Shown: positions 9,632 through 18,978 of the stretch, piece after piece
Numbering within the stretch: position 1 is the first letter of the stretch
Layout of the letters: each line of letters starts with the position of its first letter
NCBI RefSeq assembly: GCF_026723825.1
Contig: NZ_CP113519.1
Coordinates: 930,001 to 994,000, forward strand
Length of the DNA stretch: 64,000 nucleotides
From: Pseudomonas sp. GOM7
GTDB taxonomy: Bacteria; Pseudomonadota; Gammaproteobacteria; Pseudomonadales; Pseudomonadaceae
Direction: 5' to 3'
Translations under genes and position numbers: made by a program
Notes under the pieces: generated by a model
What the model was told of the DNA's origin: nothing
Database searches by the model: none
Seen by the model: the letters and a program-made list of their open reading frames with translations, nothing else

Positions 9632-10126
9632 ATGACCCTGAAGAAAACCCTGCTCGGCCTCACTCTGCTGCTGCCGGCACTGCTGGCCCAGGCGCATGAA
9701 TACGAAGTCGGCCAACTGCATATCGACCACCCCTGGTCGCGCGAGATGCCGCCGGTGGCGCCGACCGCTGCCGCCTACTTCGTCATCCACAACAAGGGCA
9801 GCGAAGCCGATCGCCTGCTCGGCGCCAGCAGTCCGGTGGCGGGCAAGGCCGAGTTGCACGAGCATCTGCATGCCGGTGGCGTGATGAAGATGCAGCAGGT
9901 GCAGGACGTGGTCATCCCCGCCGGTGGCGAGGTCAAGTTCGAGCCCATGGGCTACCACGTCATGCTCTTCGACCTGAAGCAGCAGGCCAAGGCCGGTGAG
10001 CGCTTCCCGCTGACCCTGAACTTCGAGAAGGCCGGCAAGGTGGAGGTGGAAGTGGCGGTGCAGAAGGAGGCTCCAGCCGGACATGAGCACGGCATGGAGC
10101 ACGGCGAAGACGCGCACAAGCACTGA
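9632..10126 (+). CDS. Periplasmic copper chaperone PCu(A)C
   Basis: 164 residues with a signal peptide (cleavage after LLAQA, about residue 22). The PCuAC fold carries the ligand pattern of the family: an ELHEHLHAGGVMKMQQV segment (H-x10-M-x-M-like, about residues 75-90) and a downstream YHVMLFDLK His-x-Met. The C-terminus is His-rich (HEHGMEHGEDAHKH). It binds Cu(I) and delivers it to periplasmic cuproproteins or to inner-membrane importers. The stop overlaps the next ATG (TGATG), indicating translational coupling. Confidence 0.93.
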   Translation: MTLKKTLLGLTLLLPALLAQAHEYEVGQLHIDHPWSREMPPVAPTAAAYFVIHNKGSEADRLLGASSPVAGKAELHEHLHAGGVMKMQQVQDVVIPAGGEVKFEPMGYHVMLFDLKQQAKAGERFPLTLNFEKAGKVEVEVAVQKEAPAGHEHGMEHGEDAHKH

Positions 10127-10500
10127 TGACCTTCACGGCTCGCAGGCGATTGCTCGGCGCCCGGCTCGGGCTCCTGGCACTCGTTCTGATCGCCCTGGCG
10201 CCGCTGGCTTCGCAGCTACGCGCCGAACCGCGGGACTGGTCATGGTTGGCTGAACTGGCCTGCCACGATGGCCCCGTGCAGACGCATGCGCCTGCGCTGG
10301 CCGTGCCGAAGGCATTCGTGCTCGACGCCTGCGCCTACTGTTCGCTGCTGATCCACAGCCCCGCGCTGGGCAGTCTGGATTGGGCGTTGTTCGCCCTGGC
10401 CGTACAGCAGGCCACGCCGCCCACATTGCGTTGGCAGGCGCCGCCTGCTCCGCGCCTGCCCACGGCACAATCACGTGCACCGCCGCTGTTCGCCGGATGA
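10126..10500 (+). CDS. DUF2946 family exported protein
   Basis: 124 residues with a hydrophobic N-terminus (about 12-30). It has the DUF2946 pattern LDACAYCSLLIHSPALG (about residues 64-80), in which a Cys pair and a His form a plausible metal site. Start and stop overlap with the PCuAC gene imply co-translation. DUF2946 proteins commonly sit beside OprC/NosA-type copper receptors; the molecular role is not established. Confidence 0.82.
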   Translation: MTFTARRRLLGARLGLLALVLIALAPLASQLRAEPRDWSWLAELACHDGPVQTHAPALAVPKAFVLDACAYCSLLIHSPALGSLDWALFALAVQQATPPTLRWQAPPAPRLPTAQSRAPPLFAG

Positions 10501-10570
10501 CCTCTGGCGGAGCTTGTCGAGCTCCAGTCGCCTCGCCTGGCGAGGCTGAACATGAACAGGAGGCTGAACC

Positions 10571-11119
10571 ATGCGTTCATCTCATCTCAAGGCCATGTCG
10601 CCGCGTCGGCGTGCACCTGGCGAGTCGCTGTTTCCCGATTATCCGAGCAATGCCCGTTCCTTCATCGCCCTGGATGCCAGGCTGTTGCCCTACTGGCACC
10701 TGCTCTATGACCTGTGCCCCGAACTGCTCAAGCTCGACCCGCCGGAAGGGTTGACCCTGTTTCGCCGTTTCATGACCTGGGCTTACCGCCACCAGCCGGC
10801 GCAGGACTGGACCTTGCACATCAGCCTCTGTCGCTGGCTGCTGGCCTCCGACTACGCGCCCCGCGTCACCTCCGAACAGGTGGAGAGCCTGCTATCGGCG
10901 GCTGCCGCCCGCTGGGTCACCAGCGACACCAGCCTGGCTCAGGGCATCCTCCTGGCCTGCAGCGTGCGGCCGCTGACGCTGATCGACTGGAAAAGTCTGG
11001 AAATGGCGCTGGATGAGGACGTCCAGGTGCTGCCACCGGCGCGTTTCGACTTCGCCTGGTCGCCGCTGAGCCGTGCCGGTGTGGCGGGTTTCCATCTTTG
11101 GCTGCGCATTGCCGAGTGA
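10571..11119 (+). CDS. Conserved hypothetical protein in copper island
   Basis: 182-residue soluble protein with no signal peptide. It is rich in Trp, Leu and Arg and helical throughout, for example YWHLLYDLCPELLKLDPPEG and RFMTWAYRHQPAQDWTLH. I do not recognise the family. It follows the DUF2946 gene by 70 bp and precedes a terminator-like hairpin, so it may be the last gene of the 8116-11119 unit. Codon use matches its neighbours. Confidence 0.7.
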   Translation: MRSSHLKAMSPRRRAPGESLFPDYPSNARSFIALDARLLPYWHLLYDLCPELLKLDPPEGLTLFRRFMTWAYRHQPAQDWTLHISLCRWLLASDYAPRVTSEQVESLLSAAAARWVTSDTSLAQGILLACSVRPLTLIDWKSLEMALDEDVQVLPPARFDFAWSPLSRAGVAGFHLWLRIAE

Positions 11120-11294
11120 TGTGCGACCTTCCGCCGCAGGCCCGTCAGCAGGCCGGTACGCATGAAGTTTGTGTGGCTGGCGTGGCAGCTTGTCGCAATT
11201 GTGCGCCTGTGCGGGCCTTTTCTAGGATGACCCTGCTTCGGGTTGGAAAGGGCGTCATGTCGGCCATCCACGGTTAGGCTCGAAGCGTTCGCGA

Positions 11295-11328
11295 CAAAGG
11301 CCCTCTCTCTCGGGAGAGGGCCTGTTCT
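11295..11328 (+). terminator. Rho-independent terminator-like hairpin
   Basis: AGGCCCTCTC and GAGAGGGCCT pair around a short loop and are followed by a weak T-run (GTTCTCGTTGTT). It lies between the hypothetical gene ending at 11119 and the paralogue at 11403, separating two transcription units of the copper island. Confidence 0.6.
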
Positions 11329-11402
11329 CGTTGTTGGAGTGCTTGCATGCCGCTTTTGCATCATCCGTCGCTGGCTGTGGTTAAAAAGGATGGCTGGCTC
11401 TG

Positions 11403-11777
11403 ATGCGTCCACCACGTCGCTCGACAGCCTGGCTGCTGTATTTCAGCGTCCTGTTCGCAGCGCTTGCCTGTGCGATCAGCCATGGGCAGATGGCCGGGAT
11501 GCAGCTCAGCGGGCTGGGGGCGCAGTATTGCGCTTTCGACGGCAACTTCGGCGCGGGCGCCGATCTCGATGGCTCCGGCAGCGTGCCGCTGGCGCTGTTC
11601 GGCAGCGGCGGCTGCGCCATCGCCTCCAGCTTCAGCGCGATTCTGCTGGTGGCCTTCTTCGGGTTGTTCGGCTTGCTGAATCGCGAAACCATTCGCCCGT
11701 TGCCCAGGGTGTTTTTCAAGCTACCTCATCGTCATCGCTGGCCTTCGCTGAACCCCAGAGCCTCCCCGCGCACCTGA
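11403..11777 (+). CDS. Small membrane protein of the copper island, paralogue 2
   Basis: 124 residues, clearly paralogous to the product of 7654-8040: both share SHGQMAGMQLSGL, the Cys-containing loop, and NFGAGADLDGSG, plus two hydrophobic segments and an RWPxxNPRASP C-terminus. The nucleotide sequence is also closely similar through the central loop, indicating a local duplication 3.7 kb apart. It sits 59 bp upstream of the OprC gene and is probably co-transcribed with it. A role in copper binding or transfer is inferred from context only. Confidence 0.75.
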   Translation: MRPPRRSTAWLLYFSVLFAALACAISHGQMAGMQLSGLGAQYCAFDGNFGAGADLDGSGSVPLALFGSGGCAIASSFSAILLVAFFGLFGLLNRETIRPLPRVFFKLPHRHRWPSLNPRASPRT

Positions 11778-11836
11778 AAGACGGCCTTCGTGGCCTGGCT
11801 CACCTCTATAACAACTGCCAACTTTCAGGTATTGCC

Positions 11837-13939
11837 ATGTTCGTTCCTGCTATTCGGAGCCAAGGCTCCGCATCGTTGCGTTTCGCCCTGTCCACTCGTC
11901 GCCTGCGCTGGCGCCAGGCCTTCGCCATGGCCTGCGGTCTGTGCTCCGTCGCGCCCGTCATGGCCGATGACGCCGAGCTGCCGCCCACCGTGATCACCGC
12001 CGTGCAGCAGGCCTCGCCGCTGACCGTGGTGGCCGATCCCAAGGAGGCGCGCCAGCCGGTGCCGGCCAGCGATGCGGCCGATTACCTCAAGACCATTCCC
12101 GGCTTCTCCGCCATCCGCAGCGGTGGCAGCAACAGCGACCCGGTGCTGCGTGGCCTGTTCGGTTCGCGCCTGCTGCTGCTCACCGATGGCGGGCAGATGA
12201 TCGGCGCCTGCCCCGGACGGATGGACGCGCCCAGCTCCTACATCGCGCCGGAAACCTTCGATCTGCTGACCGTCACCAAGGGCCCGCAGACGGTGATCTG
12301 GGGCCCAGGCGCTTCGGCTGGTGTGGTGCGTTTCGAGCGTGAACCGGAGCATTTCGGTGAGTTGGGCGCGCGCCTGCATGCCAGCGTGCTGGCGGGCTCC
12401 AACGGGCGCTTCGACCGTCTGATCGACGGCGCTGTCGGCAGCGAGCAGGGCTACTTGCGGGTGATGGGTAATCGCTCGCAGTCCGACGATTACGCCAACG
12501 GTGACGGCGACACCATCGCCTCGCGCTGGAACAAGTGGAACGGCGACGTGGCCCTGGGCTGGACGCCGGATGCCGACACCCTGGTCGAACTCACGGCTGG
12601 GCGCGGTGATGGTGAGGCGCGTTATGCCGGGCGTGGCATGGATGGCACCCAGTTCAAGCGCGAAAGCCTTGGCCTGCGTATCGAGCGCAGCAACCTCGGC
12701 GGTGTGCTGGATAAGCTCGAGGCCAAGGTCTACTACAACTACGCCGACCACATCATGGACAACTTCCGCCTGCGCGTGCCGAACCCGACCAGCATGATGG
12801 CCATGCCCATGGCCTCGCAGGTTGACCGTCGTACTCTTGGCACGCGCCTGGCCGCTACCTGGCGGTGGGACGACCTCGAACTGATTACCGGCCTCGATGC
12901 CCAGCGCAGCGAGCACCGTGCCCGCCGTTCCACCTTCAGCATGATGAGCGGTTATACCGATGCCGACCGTTTCCCCTGGGTCAAGGACGCCGTGATGCAC
13001 AACTACGGCCTGTTCGCCGAAGCCACCTGGAGCCTGGCCGAGCGTGATCGACTGGTTTCCGGTGCGCGGCTGGATCGTGCTTCGGCCAAGGATTACCGGA
13101 CTAGCCTTCGCAGCATGATGGGCATGGCCCGGCCCAATCCGACGGCAGGTGAAACCCGCGCTGACACCCTGCCCAGCGGCTTCGTGCGCTACGAGCATGA
13201 CCTGGCCGGCTCGCCGACCACCCTCTATGCCGGCCTCGGTCATGTACAGCGCTTCCCCGATTACTGGGAGCTGTTTTCCGCCGGCCTGAATGGCCCGGCT
13301 GGCGCGGATAACGCCTTCGATGGCATCGAGCCGGAGAAGACCACCCAGCTCGATATCGGTATCCAGTACCAGGACGACAAGCTGCAGGCCTGGGCTTCGG
13401 CCTATGCCGGGCAGATCCGCGACTACATCCTGTTCGACTACCGTGGCATGAATACCCAGGCCGACAACGTCGACGCGCGCATCATGGGCGGCGAGCTGGG
13501 TGTGGCCTATGCCTTCACCTCCAACTGGAAGGCCGATGCGACCCTGGCCTACGCCTGGGGCAAGAACAGCTCGGACGGAGAAGCACTGCCGCAGATGCCG
13601 CCGCTGGAAGCACGCCTCGGCCTGACCTATGCGCGCGACGATTGGAGCGTCGGCGCGTTGTGGCGTGTGGTCGACGACCAGGGCCGCATCGCCGCAGGCC
13701 GGGGCAACGTGGTGGGCCAGGACTTCGGCGACAGCGCCGGCTTCGGTGTGCTGTCGCTCAATGGCGCCTATCGTGTCAGCCAGCAGGTCAAGCTCAGCGC
13801 CGGTGTGGATAACCTGCTCGACAAGAACTACGCCGAGCACCTCAACCTGGCTGGCGACGCCGGTTTCGGCTTCCCCGCCGACACGCGCATCGACGAGCCG
13901 GGCCGCACGCTCTGGGTCAAGGTGGACTTCGATTTCTGA
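11837..13939 (+). CDS. oprC: TonB-dependent copper receptor OprC/NosA
   Basis: 700 residues from the ATG at 11837, which is followed by a long signal peptide ending near APVMA. A plug domain starts at LPPTVITAVQQ and the 22-strand barrel ends in WVKVDFDF with a terminal Phe. The Cu ligand motifs known for OprC are visible: CPGRM (CxxxM) in the plug and HIM (HxM) in an early barrel loop. Extracellular loops are Met-rich (MMAMPMASQ, MMGMA). It takes up copper across the outer membrane with TonB energy. Expression in this family falls when copper is abundant. Confidence 0.94.
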   Translation: MFVPAIRSQGSASLRFALSTRRLRWRQAFAMACGLCSVAPVMADDAELPPTVITAVQQASPLTVVADPKEARQPVPASDAADYLKTIPGFSAIRSGGSNSDPVLRGLFGSRLLLLTDGGQMIGACPGRMDAPSSYIAPETFDLLTVTKGPQTVIWGPGASAGVVRFEREPEHFGELGARLHASVLAGSNGRFDRLIDGAVGSEQGYLRVMGNRSQSDDYANGDGDTIASRWNKWNGDVALGWTPDADTLVELTAGRGDGEARYAGRGMDGTQFKRESLGLRIERSNLGGVLDKLEAKVYYNYADHIMDNFRLRVPNPTSMMAMPMASQVDRRTLGTRLAATWRWDDLELITGLDAQRSEHRARRSTFSMMSGYTDADRFPWVKDAVMHNYGLFAEATWSLAERDRLVSGARLDRASAKDYRTSLRSMMGMARPNPTAGETRADTLPSGFVRYEHDLAGSPTTLYAGLGHVQRFPDYWELFSAGLNGPAGADNAFDGIEPEKTTQLDIGIQYQDDKLQAWASAYAGQIRDYILFDYRGMNTQADNVDARIMGGELGVAYAFTSNWKADATLAYAWGKNSSDGEALPQMPPLEARLGLTYARDDWSVGALWRVVDDQGRIAAGRGNVVGQDFGDSAGFGVLSLNGAYRVSQQVKLSAGVDNLLDKNYAEHLNLAGDAGFGFPADTRIDEPGRTLWVKVDFDF

Positions 13940-13962
13940 GGCTTCAGTGCTGTTGCCCCCTC

Positions 13963-14000
13963 TCCCATTCATGGGAGAGGGGCTGGGGGAGAGGGGATCT
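13963..14000. repeat. Intergenic palindrome, CCCCTCTCCC family
   Basis: CCCCCTCTCCCATTCATGGG continues into GAGAGGGGCTGGGGGAGAGG. The same arrangement (CCTCTCCC, short loop, GGGAGAGG, GGGGGAGAGGG) recurs at 43205-43262 and 45828-45868. It follows oprC and could act as a terminator. A second palindrome, CCGGATTGTATCCGG, lies just downstream at about 14013-14027. Confidence 0.65.
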
Positions 14001-14123
14001 CTGCCGACCTTCCCGGATTGTATCCGGGCTACGATCTTGCGGGGGGCTAATACAGCGTTAAGGTTTCTGCGTGAAAGTAGCCCCCGCAGACACACTTACC
14101 CCTGCACCGAAGAGGACTTCATC

Positions 14124-14390
14124 ATGCGCAAACTGCTTCTGCTGTCCCTGGCTCTGGCCAGCCCGCTGACCTTCGCCGCCACCGAATGCACCACCGCCGA
14201 CAAGGCCCAGTGGCAGGATCAGGACAAGTTCCAGGCCGACCTCAAGGCCCAGGGTTACAAGATCAACAAGTTCAAGGTCACCAAGGGCAACTGCTACGAG
14301 ATCTACGGCTTCGACAAGGATGGCAAGAAGGTCGAGATCTACTTCGACCCGGTCAGCGGCAAGCCGGTCAAGAGCAACGTGGAAGGCTGA
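14124..14390 (+). CDS. Small periplasmic PepSY-domain protein
   Basis: 88 residues: signal peptide (MRKLLLLSLALASPLTFA), then a single PepSY-like domain with QADLKAQGYKINKFKVTKGN and a C-terminal VEIYFDPVSGKPV. Two Cys (about 22 and 56) could form a disulfide. The stop overlaps the start of the cytochrome b561 gene (TGATG). This pairing of a PepSY protein with cytochrome b561 is common in pseudomonads and suggests the PepSY protein modulates the cytochrome or supplies its substrate. Confidence 0.88.
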   Translation: MRKLLLLSLALASPLTFAATECTTADKAQWQDQDKFQADLKAQGYKINKFKVTKGNCYEIYGFDKDGKKVEIYFDPVSGKPVKSNVEG

Positions 14391-14923
14391 TGAGCAGCTC
14401 GACCTTGCGCGTGTGGGATCCAGTGGTGCGCTTGTTCCACTGGTCTCTGGCCGGCGCTTTCCTGGCCAACTACTTCTTTACCGAGGAGGGCGAGAACTGG
14501 CATCGCTGGTTCGGCTATTACGCCGTGGCCTGGCTGGCGATTCGCCTGGTGTGGGGCTTTGTCGGTGCGCCGGCGGCGCGTTGGGCTGACTTCTGGCCGA
14601 CTCCGGCACGCCTGCGTGCGCATGTGCGCGCGTTGTTTGCCGGCAATCCTTACCATCGTCTCGGCCACTCGCCGCTGGGCGCGCTGGTGATGATCCTGAT
14701 GATGGCGCTGATGCTGGGGCTGGGCGTGACCGGTTTCCTGATGGAGGAGGTGGACTACTTCTGGGGCGCCGACCTGCCACAGGATATTCACGAATTCTTC
14801 GCCAATGCCCTGATGGCACTGGTTGGGCTGCATATCGCCGCGGCGCTGTTCGAGAGTTACCGCCTGCGCGAGAACCTGCCATTGTCGATGATCACCGGTA
14901 AGCGTCGCCCGCTGGATCACTGA
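14390..14923 (+). CDS. Cytochrome b561 family protein
   Basis: 177 residues with four membrane helices. Candidate haem-ligand His residues lie in RLFHWSLAGAF (TM1), ENWHRWFGYYA, QDIHEFFANALM and LVGLHIAAALFE. It transfers electrons across the inner membrane, probably from quinol to a periplasmic acceptor. Translational coupling to the PepSY protein and nearness to oprC suggest a possible copper or iron reductase role, which is inference. The end overlaps the convergent binding-protein gene by 7 bp. Confidence 0.9.
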   Translation: MSSSTLRVWDPVVRLFHWSLAGAFLANYFFTEEGENWHRWFGYYAVAWLAIRLVWGFVGAPAARWADFWPTPARLRAHVRALFAGNPYHRLGHSPLGALVMILMMALMLGLGVTGFLMEEVDYFWGADLPQDIHEFFANALMALVGLHIAAALFESYRLRENLPLSMITGKRRPLDH

Positions 14924-15657
14924 GCTCGTTCGCGCACCGCACCCATCAAGCGCGCTATCTCGCCATTGAGGCGCAGGCGCTCGAAGGCGGCCTCGGTGCG
15001 CTCGACTATGGCGTCCTCGGTGCTGGTGCTGTAAGCCAGGTACAGCCCGCTGGACAGTTCAGCGAGGCGTGCGGTGCGCTGCAGTTCGCTGGCATCGTGG
15101 CCAGCCTCGCGGCTCAGCCGTCTGGCATCGCCCTCGGTCAGGGGCAGCAGTTCGATCTGCCGGTTGAACAGGCGGCGCATGTTGTCATTGTTTCTTGCGG
15201 CTACCGAAAGCTTGGTGAAGCCTCGGTTCTGCAGGTACTGCTGGCGCATGTCGTCGCGCACCACGCCGATCAGGTAGCGCCTGGCGTCGTCCAGCTCTTG
15301 CACCTGTACGTCCTCACGGGCCTTGAGCTTGTACAGGTAGGCATCGTAGTCGAGCACCTTGGCGGCCCACTTGAACGAGCTTTCACGCTCTGGCGTGCGG
15401 GCGATCAGGTAGATCAGCACGTTGGGCTGCTGCAGAGCCAGGTCATAGGCGCGTGCCCAGGGGTAGAGCGCCAGTTGATAGTCCAGTCCGGCCTCGTGCA
15501 ACGTGGCCTCGACCACGGCGGTGGCAGGGCCTGCGACCCTGTCGTCCTGCACGAAGGCGTACAGGCTGTCTTCGGTGACGGCCCTGATCGTATCGGCAGA
15601 TGCCAGGGCAGGTGCCAGCAGCAGGGCGGTCAACCAGGCGAAGTGGGTCAGGAACAT
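14917..15657 (-). CDS. Periplasmic solute-binding protein (SBP_bac_3 type), second copy
   Basis: 246 residues with a signal peptide ending near ALASA. The fold is the amino-acid-type binding protein: DTIRAVTEDSLYAF near the start, then YPWARAYDLALQQPNVLIY and IARTPERESSFKW. It lacks the GPxxTEKR-like ligand signature of true ABC amino-acid binding proteins, and no permease is nearby. It resembles the product of 16988-17737 (shared PWARAYD and IARTPERE). It is the last gene of a three-gene operon with a diguanylate cyclase, so it may act as a sensor subunit instead of a transporter. Confidence 0.85.
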   Translation of the reverse strand: MFLTHFAWLTALLLAPALASADTIRAVTEDSLYAFVQDDRVAGPATAVVEATLHEAGLDYQLALYPWARAYDLALQQPNVLIYLIARTPERESSFKWAAKVLDYDAYLYKLKAREDVQVQELDDARRYLIGVVRDDMRQQYLQNRGFTKLSVAARNNDNMRRLFNRQIELLPLTEGDARRLSREAGHDASELQRTARLAELSSGLYLAYSTSTEDAIVERTEAAFERLRLNGEIARLMGAVRERAQ

Positions 15658-15671
15658 GCTGGCCTCGTCAG

Positions 15672-16997
15672 TCAGAAACGCACGGTACGGTTACGCCCCA
15701 GGCGCTTGGCACGGTACAGGGCTTCATCGGCGCGCTGCATCAGCGCCTCGAAATCGTCTGGCTCGGCTTCCAGTTGGGCGATACCGATGCTCAGCGTCAC
15801 ATGCGTAGCCGTTGCGGATGTGCCGTGGGCGATGGCCAACTCCTCCAGCCCGGCATGCAGGCGCTGGGCGCATAGCTCAGCCTGCTGGCCATCGAGCCCG
15901 GGCAGGAGAACGGCGAATTCCTCGCCACCGAGACGGGTGACCAGTTCGCCGCTGCGGTTGAACAGCCCCCTCAGCAGCACGGCGATCTGGCTCAGGCACT
16001 GATCGCCAGCAGCATGGCCGTAGCTGTCGTTGTAATTCTTGAAGTGGTCGACATCGCACATCAGCACTGACAAGGGCAGGTCCTGCCCGCGTGCTCGGCG
16101 CATTTCGAGCTGCTTGGTTTCGTCGAAATGGCGCCGGTTGGCCAGGCCGGTGAGCGGGTCGCTGCGGTTGAGCGCGTGCAGGCGCTCATTGGCGGCGCGC
16201 AGCTCTGCGGTACGTTCCTCCACCAGTTCGGCCAGACGGTCGCGGTGCGCGGCGAGGGCCTGCTCGGCACGATCCTGACGCTCCAGGTAGGTGCGCAGTT
16301 TCTCTTGCAGCCTGTTGATGCCGCTCTCCAGCAGGCTGAGTTCGTCGTCACGGCTGGCGGCACGTTGCAGATGCAGGCGCCTTTCCAGCGTGGTCGGTGA
16401 CAACTGGCTGAGGTGGCGGGCGATCTGGCGCACATGCACCGTGACCGAGCGATTGAACAGCAGCATGATCAAACCCGCGATCATCAGGCTCTGCAGCACC
16501 TGCGCCAGGAGAATGGAGGCGACGTCACCGACCAGTTCTTGCCAGAGCAGGGCTTCATTGCCCACCAGGCGCAGCTCGCCGATATTCTCCTTGCCACCAG
16601 GGTAGGGGGCGTAGCTGAGCTTTTCATACAGCTCGGGGGCGCGTGAGGTTTCTTGATAATCCGCTGCCTGATGGCGGATCACCTGCGGCTCACGCCCTTC
16701 ACGCAGGATGCGCAGCTCGATCAGGCCTACCGCGCCTGCCTGCGATACGCTGTCGAGCTGGGTATGCAGGGTGTCCTCGTCCATTTCCCAGATGGCCTTG
16801 GACAGGGTGGCGCGAAATACCTGATCGATCAGTTGCAGCTCGTTGCGCATGTTCTGCAAGTTGCCGTTCCAGGCCAGGTAGGTGCGCAATGAGGTGCTGA
16901 GCAGGATGAACAGGACGCAGAACAGCAAGGTGACCGTGACCAGGCGCCGGCCGAGTGACTGCTGGCCTAGCTGCAGGGGGGCGTCGTTCATTGCCAT
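15672..16997 (-). CDS. Membrane-bound diguanylate cyclase (GGDEF)
   Basis: 441 residues: TM1 at about 19-38, a periplasmic domain of about 125 residues, TM2 at about 165-185, a HAMP-like linker and coiled coil (about 195-270), then a GGDEF domain with DPLTGLANRRHFDE and the active-site GGEEF. It makes cyclic di-GMP. The inhibitory I-site position reads RSGE rather than RxxD, so feedback control may be weakened. Its start overlaps the end of the upstream binding-protein gene by 10 bp, and another binding-protein gene follows 14 bp downstream. Confidence 0.92.
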   Translation of the reverse strand: MAMNDAPLQLGQQSLGRRLVTVTLLFCVLFILLSTSLRTYLAWNGNLQNMRNELQLIDQVFRATLSKAIWEMDEDTLHTQLDSVSQAGAVGLIELRILREGREPQVIRHQAADYQETSRAPELYEKLSYAPYPGGKENIGELRLVGNEALLWQELVGDVASILLAQVLQSLMIAGLIMLLFNRSVTVHVRQIARHLSQLSPTTLERRLHLQRAASRDDELSLLESGINRLQEKLRTYLERQDRAEQALAAHRDRLAELVEERTAELRAANERLHALNRSDPLTGLANRRHFDETKQLEMRRARGQDLPLSVLMCDVDHFKNYNDSYGHAAGDQCLSQIAVLLRGLFNRSGELVTRLGGEEFAVLLPGLDGQQAELCAQRLHAGLEELAIAHGTSATATHVTLSIGIAQLEAEPDDFEALMQRADEALYRAKRLGRNRTVRF

Positions 16998-17737
16998 CTC
17001 GCGTAGATGGCCTCTAGCTGACCCTTCTCCTTCAGGGCCTGCAGACCCTGACGGAAGCGCGCGAGGGTGGCGGCGGAGGTGTTGCGGCTGAACGCCAGGC
17101 TCAGCTCGGCGCCATCGAGATTGCCCAGGTCAAGCACGGGGTAGAGCGGATGCTCAGGGGGCTGGCGCTGCTGGCGCAGGATGTAGTCGGCATTGATCTT
17201 GTTGATGATCCACAGATGGACACGGCCCCTGCGCAGTTTTTCGTAGTTGAGCTCGTAACGGTTGCTCGACTGCAGGTTCCTGCCGATCTCGAAGCCCTGA
17301 CTGAGCAGGTAGCGCTCGCCGACATCGTCCTTGACCGTGGCGATCTGATACTGACGCGCTTGCTCGAGGCTATCCAGGTGCAGGTTCGCCTGGGAGCTGT
17401 AGAGAAACCAGTGACCAGGGGCGATGGGGCCTACCCAGTTGAACAGCGCCTCACGCTCTGGCGTGCGGGCAATCGAATAGATCAGCACGTTACGGCCGTT
17501 GAGCGCGATGTCATAGGCGCGTGCCCAGGGCATGACCTGGATGTTGCTCTGCTCGCCAACCTCGTCGAGCAAGGCCTGCACCACGTCGGTGGCCAGGCCG
17601 CTCGGCTTGCCGTTGATGGTCATGCTGTAGGGCGGTAGTTCCTCCGTGACGACACGGATCGATTCCCCGGCGTGGGCGAGCCAGGGCACGAGCAGGCAGA
17701 GCCAGGCGATGAAGTGGCGATAGGCACGAGAGGACAT
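16988..17737 (-). CDS. Periplasmic solute-binding protein (SBP_bac_3 type), first copy
   Basis: 249 residues, signal peptide ending at LAHA, then IRVVTEELPPYSMTINGKPS, the typical opening of family 3 binding proteins. It shares PWARAYDIALNGRNVLIYSI and IARTPERE with the downstream paralogue. It is the first gene of the operon and overlaps the diguanylate cyclase start. With no ABC permease or ATPase nearby, it most likely presents a ligand to the cyclase's periplasmic domain; a transport function with distant permeases cannot be excluded. Confidence 0.87.
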   Translation of the reverse strand: MSSRAYRHFIAWLCLLVPWLAHAGESIRVVTEELPPYSMTINGKPSGLATDVVQALLDEVGEQSNIQVMPWARAYDIALNGRNVLIYSIARTPEREALFNWVGPIAPGHWFLYSSQANLHLDSLEQARQYQIATVKDDVGERYLLSQGFEIGRNLQSSNRYELNYEKLRRGRVHLWIINKINADYILRQQRQPPEHPLYPVLDLGNLDGAELSLAFSRNTSAATLARFRQGLQALKEKGQLEAIYARWQ

Positions 17738-17848
17738 GGAGCTGCTCTGAGGGTACGGTAGCGCTTGAAAAGCATGCCACTATTGTGCCATTACCTGCCT
17801 GGCCTGTAATCAGCGAGCCGACCAGCGTGAGGGCGGCTCGTCAGGCAC

Positions 17849-18835
<987 letters not shown>

Positions 18836-18878
18836 TTAACCCTTGGGACAGGATCGTGCTGCGCCACCTGGCCCGCTG

Positions 18879-18966
18879 CGTAGGGTGGACATCGCTTTTC
18901 ATGTCCACCACAACGTTCGTTCCGGCTGCACGAGCGGTGGATGAAAAAAGCGTCATCCACCCTACG
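18879..18966. repeat. Intergenic palindrome, GTAGGGTGGAC family
   Basis: CGTAGGGTGGAC at the left and GTCATCCACCCTACG at the right face each other, with a second inner pair (GGTGGATG / CATGTCCACC). A related unit lies at 31921-31949 and a partial one near 46262-46292. It is not coding and sits between the adenine deaminase and the oxygenase genes. Confidence 0.7.
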
Positions 18967-18978
18967 ACGCAATCAGCC

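Noticed and set aside
11243..11836. N-terminal extension of OprC in the same frame
   Set aside because: It overlaps the small membrane protein gene in another frame and lacks a signal peptide; the ATG at 11837 gives a proper one.
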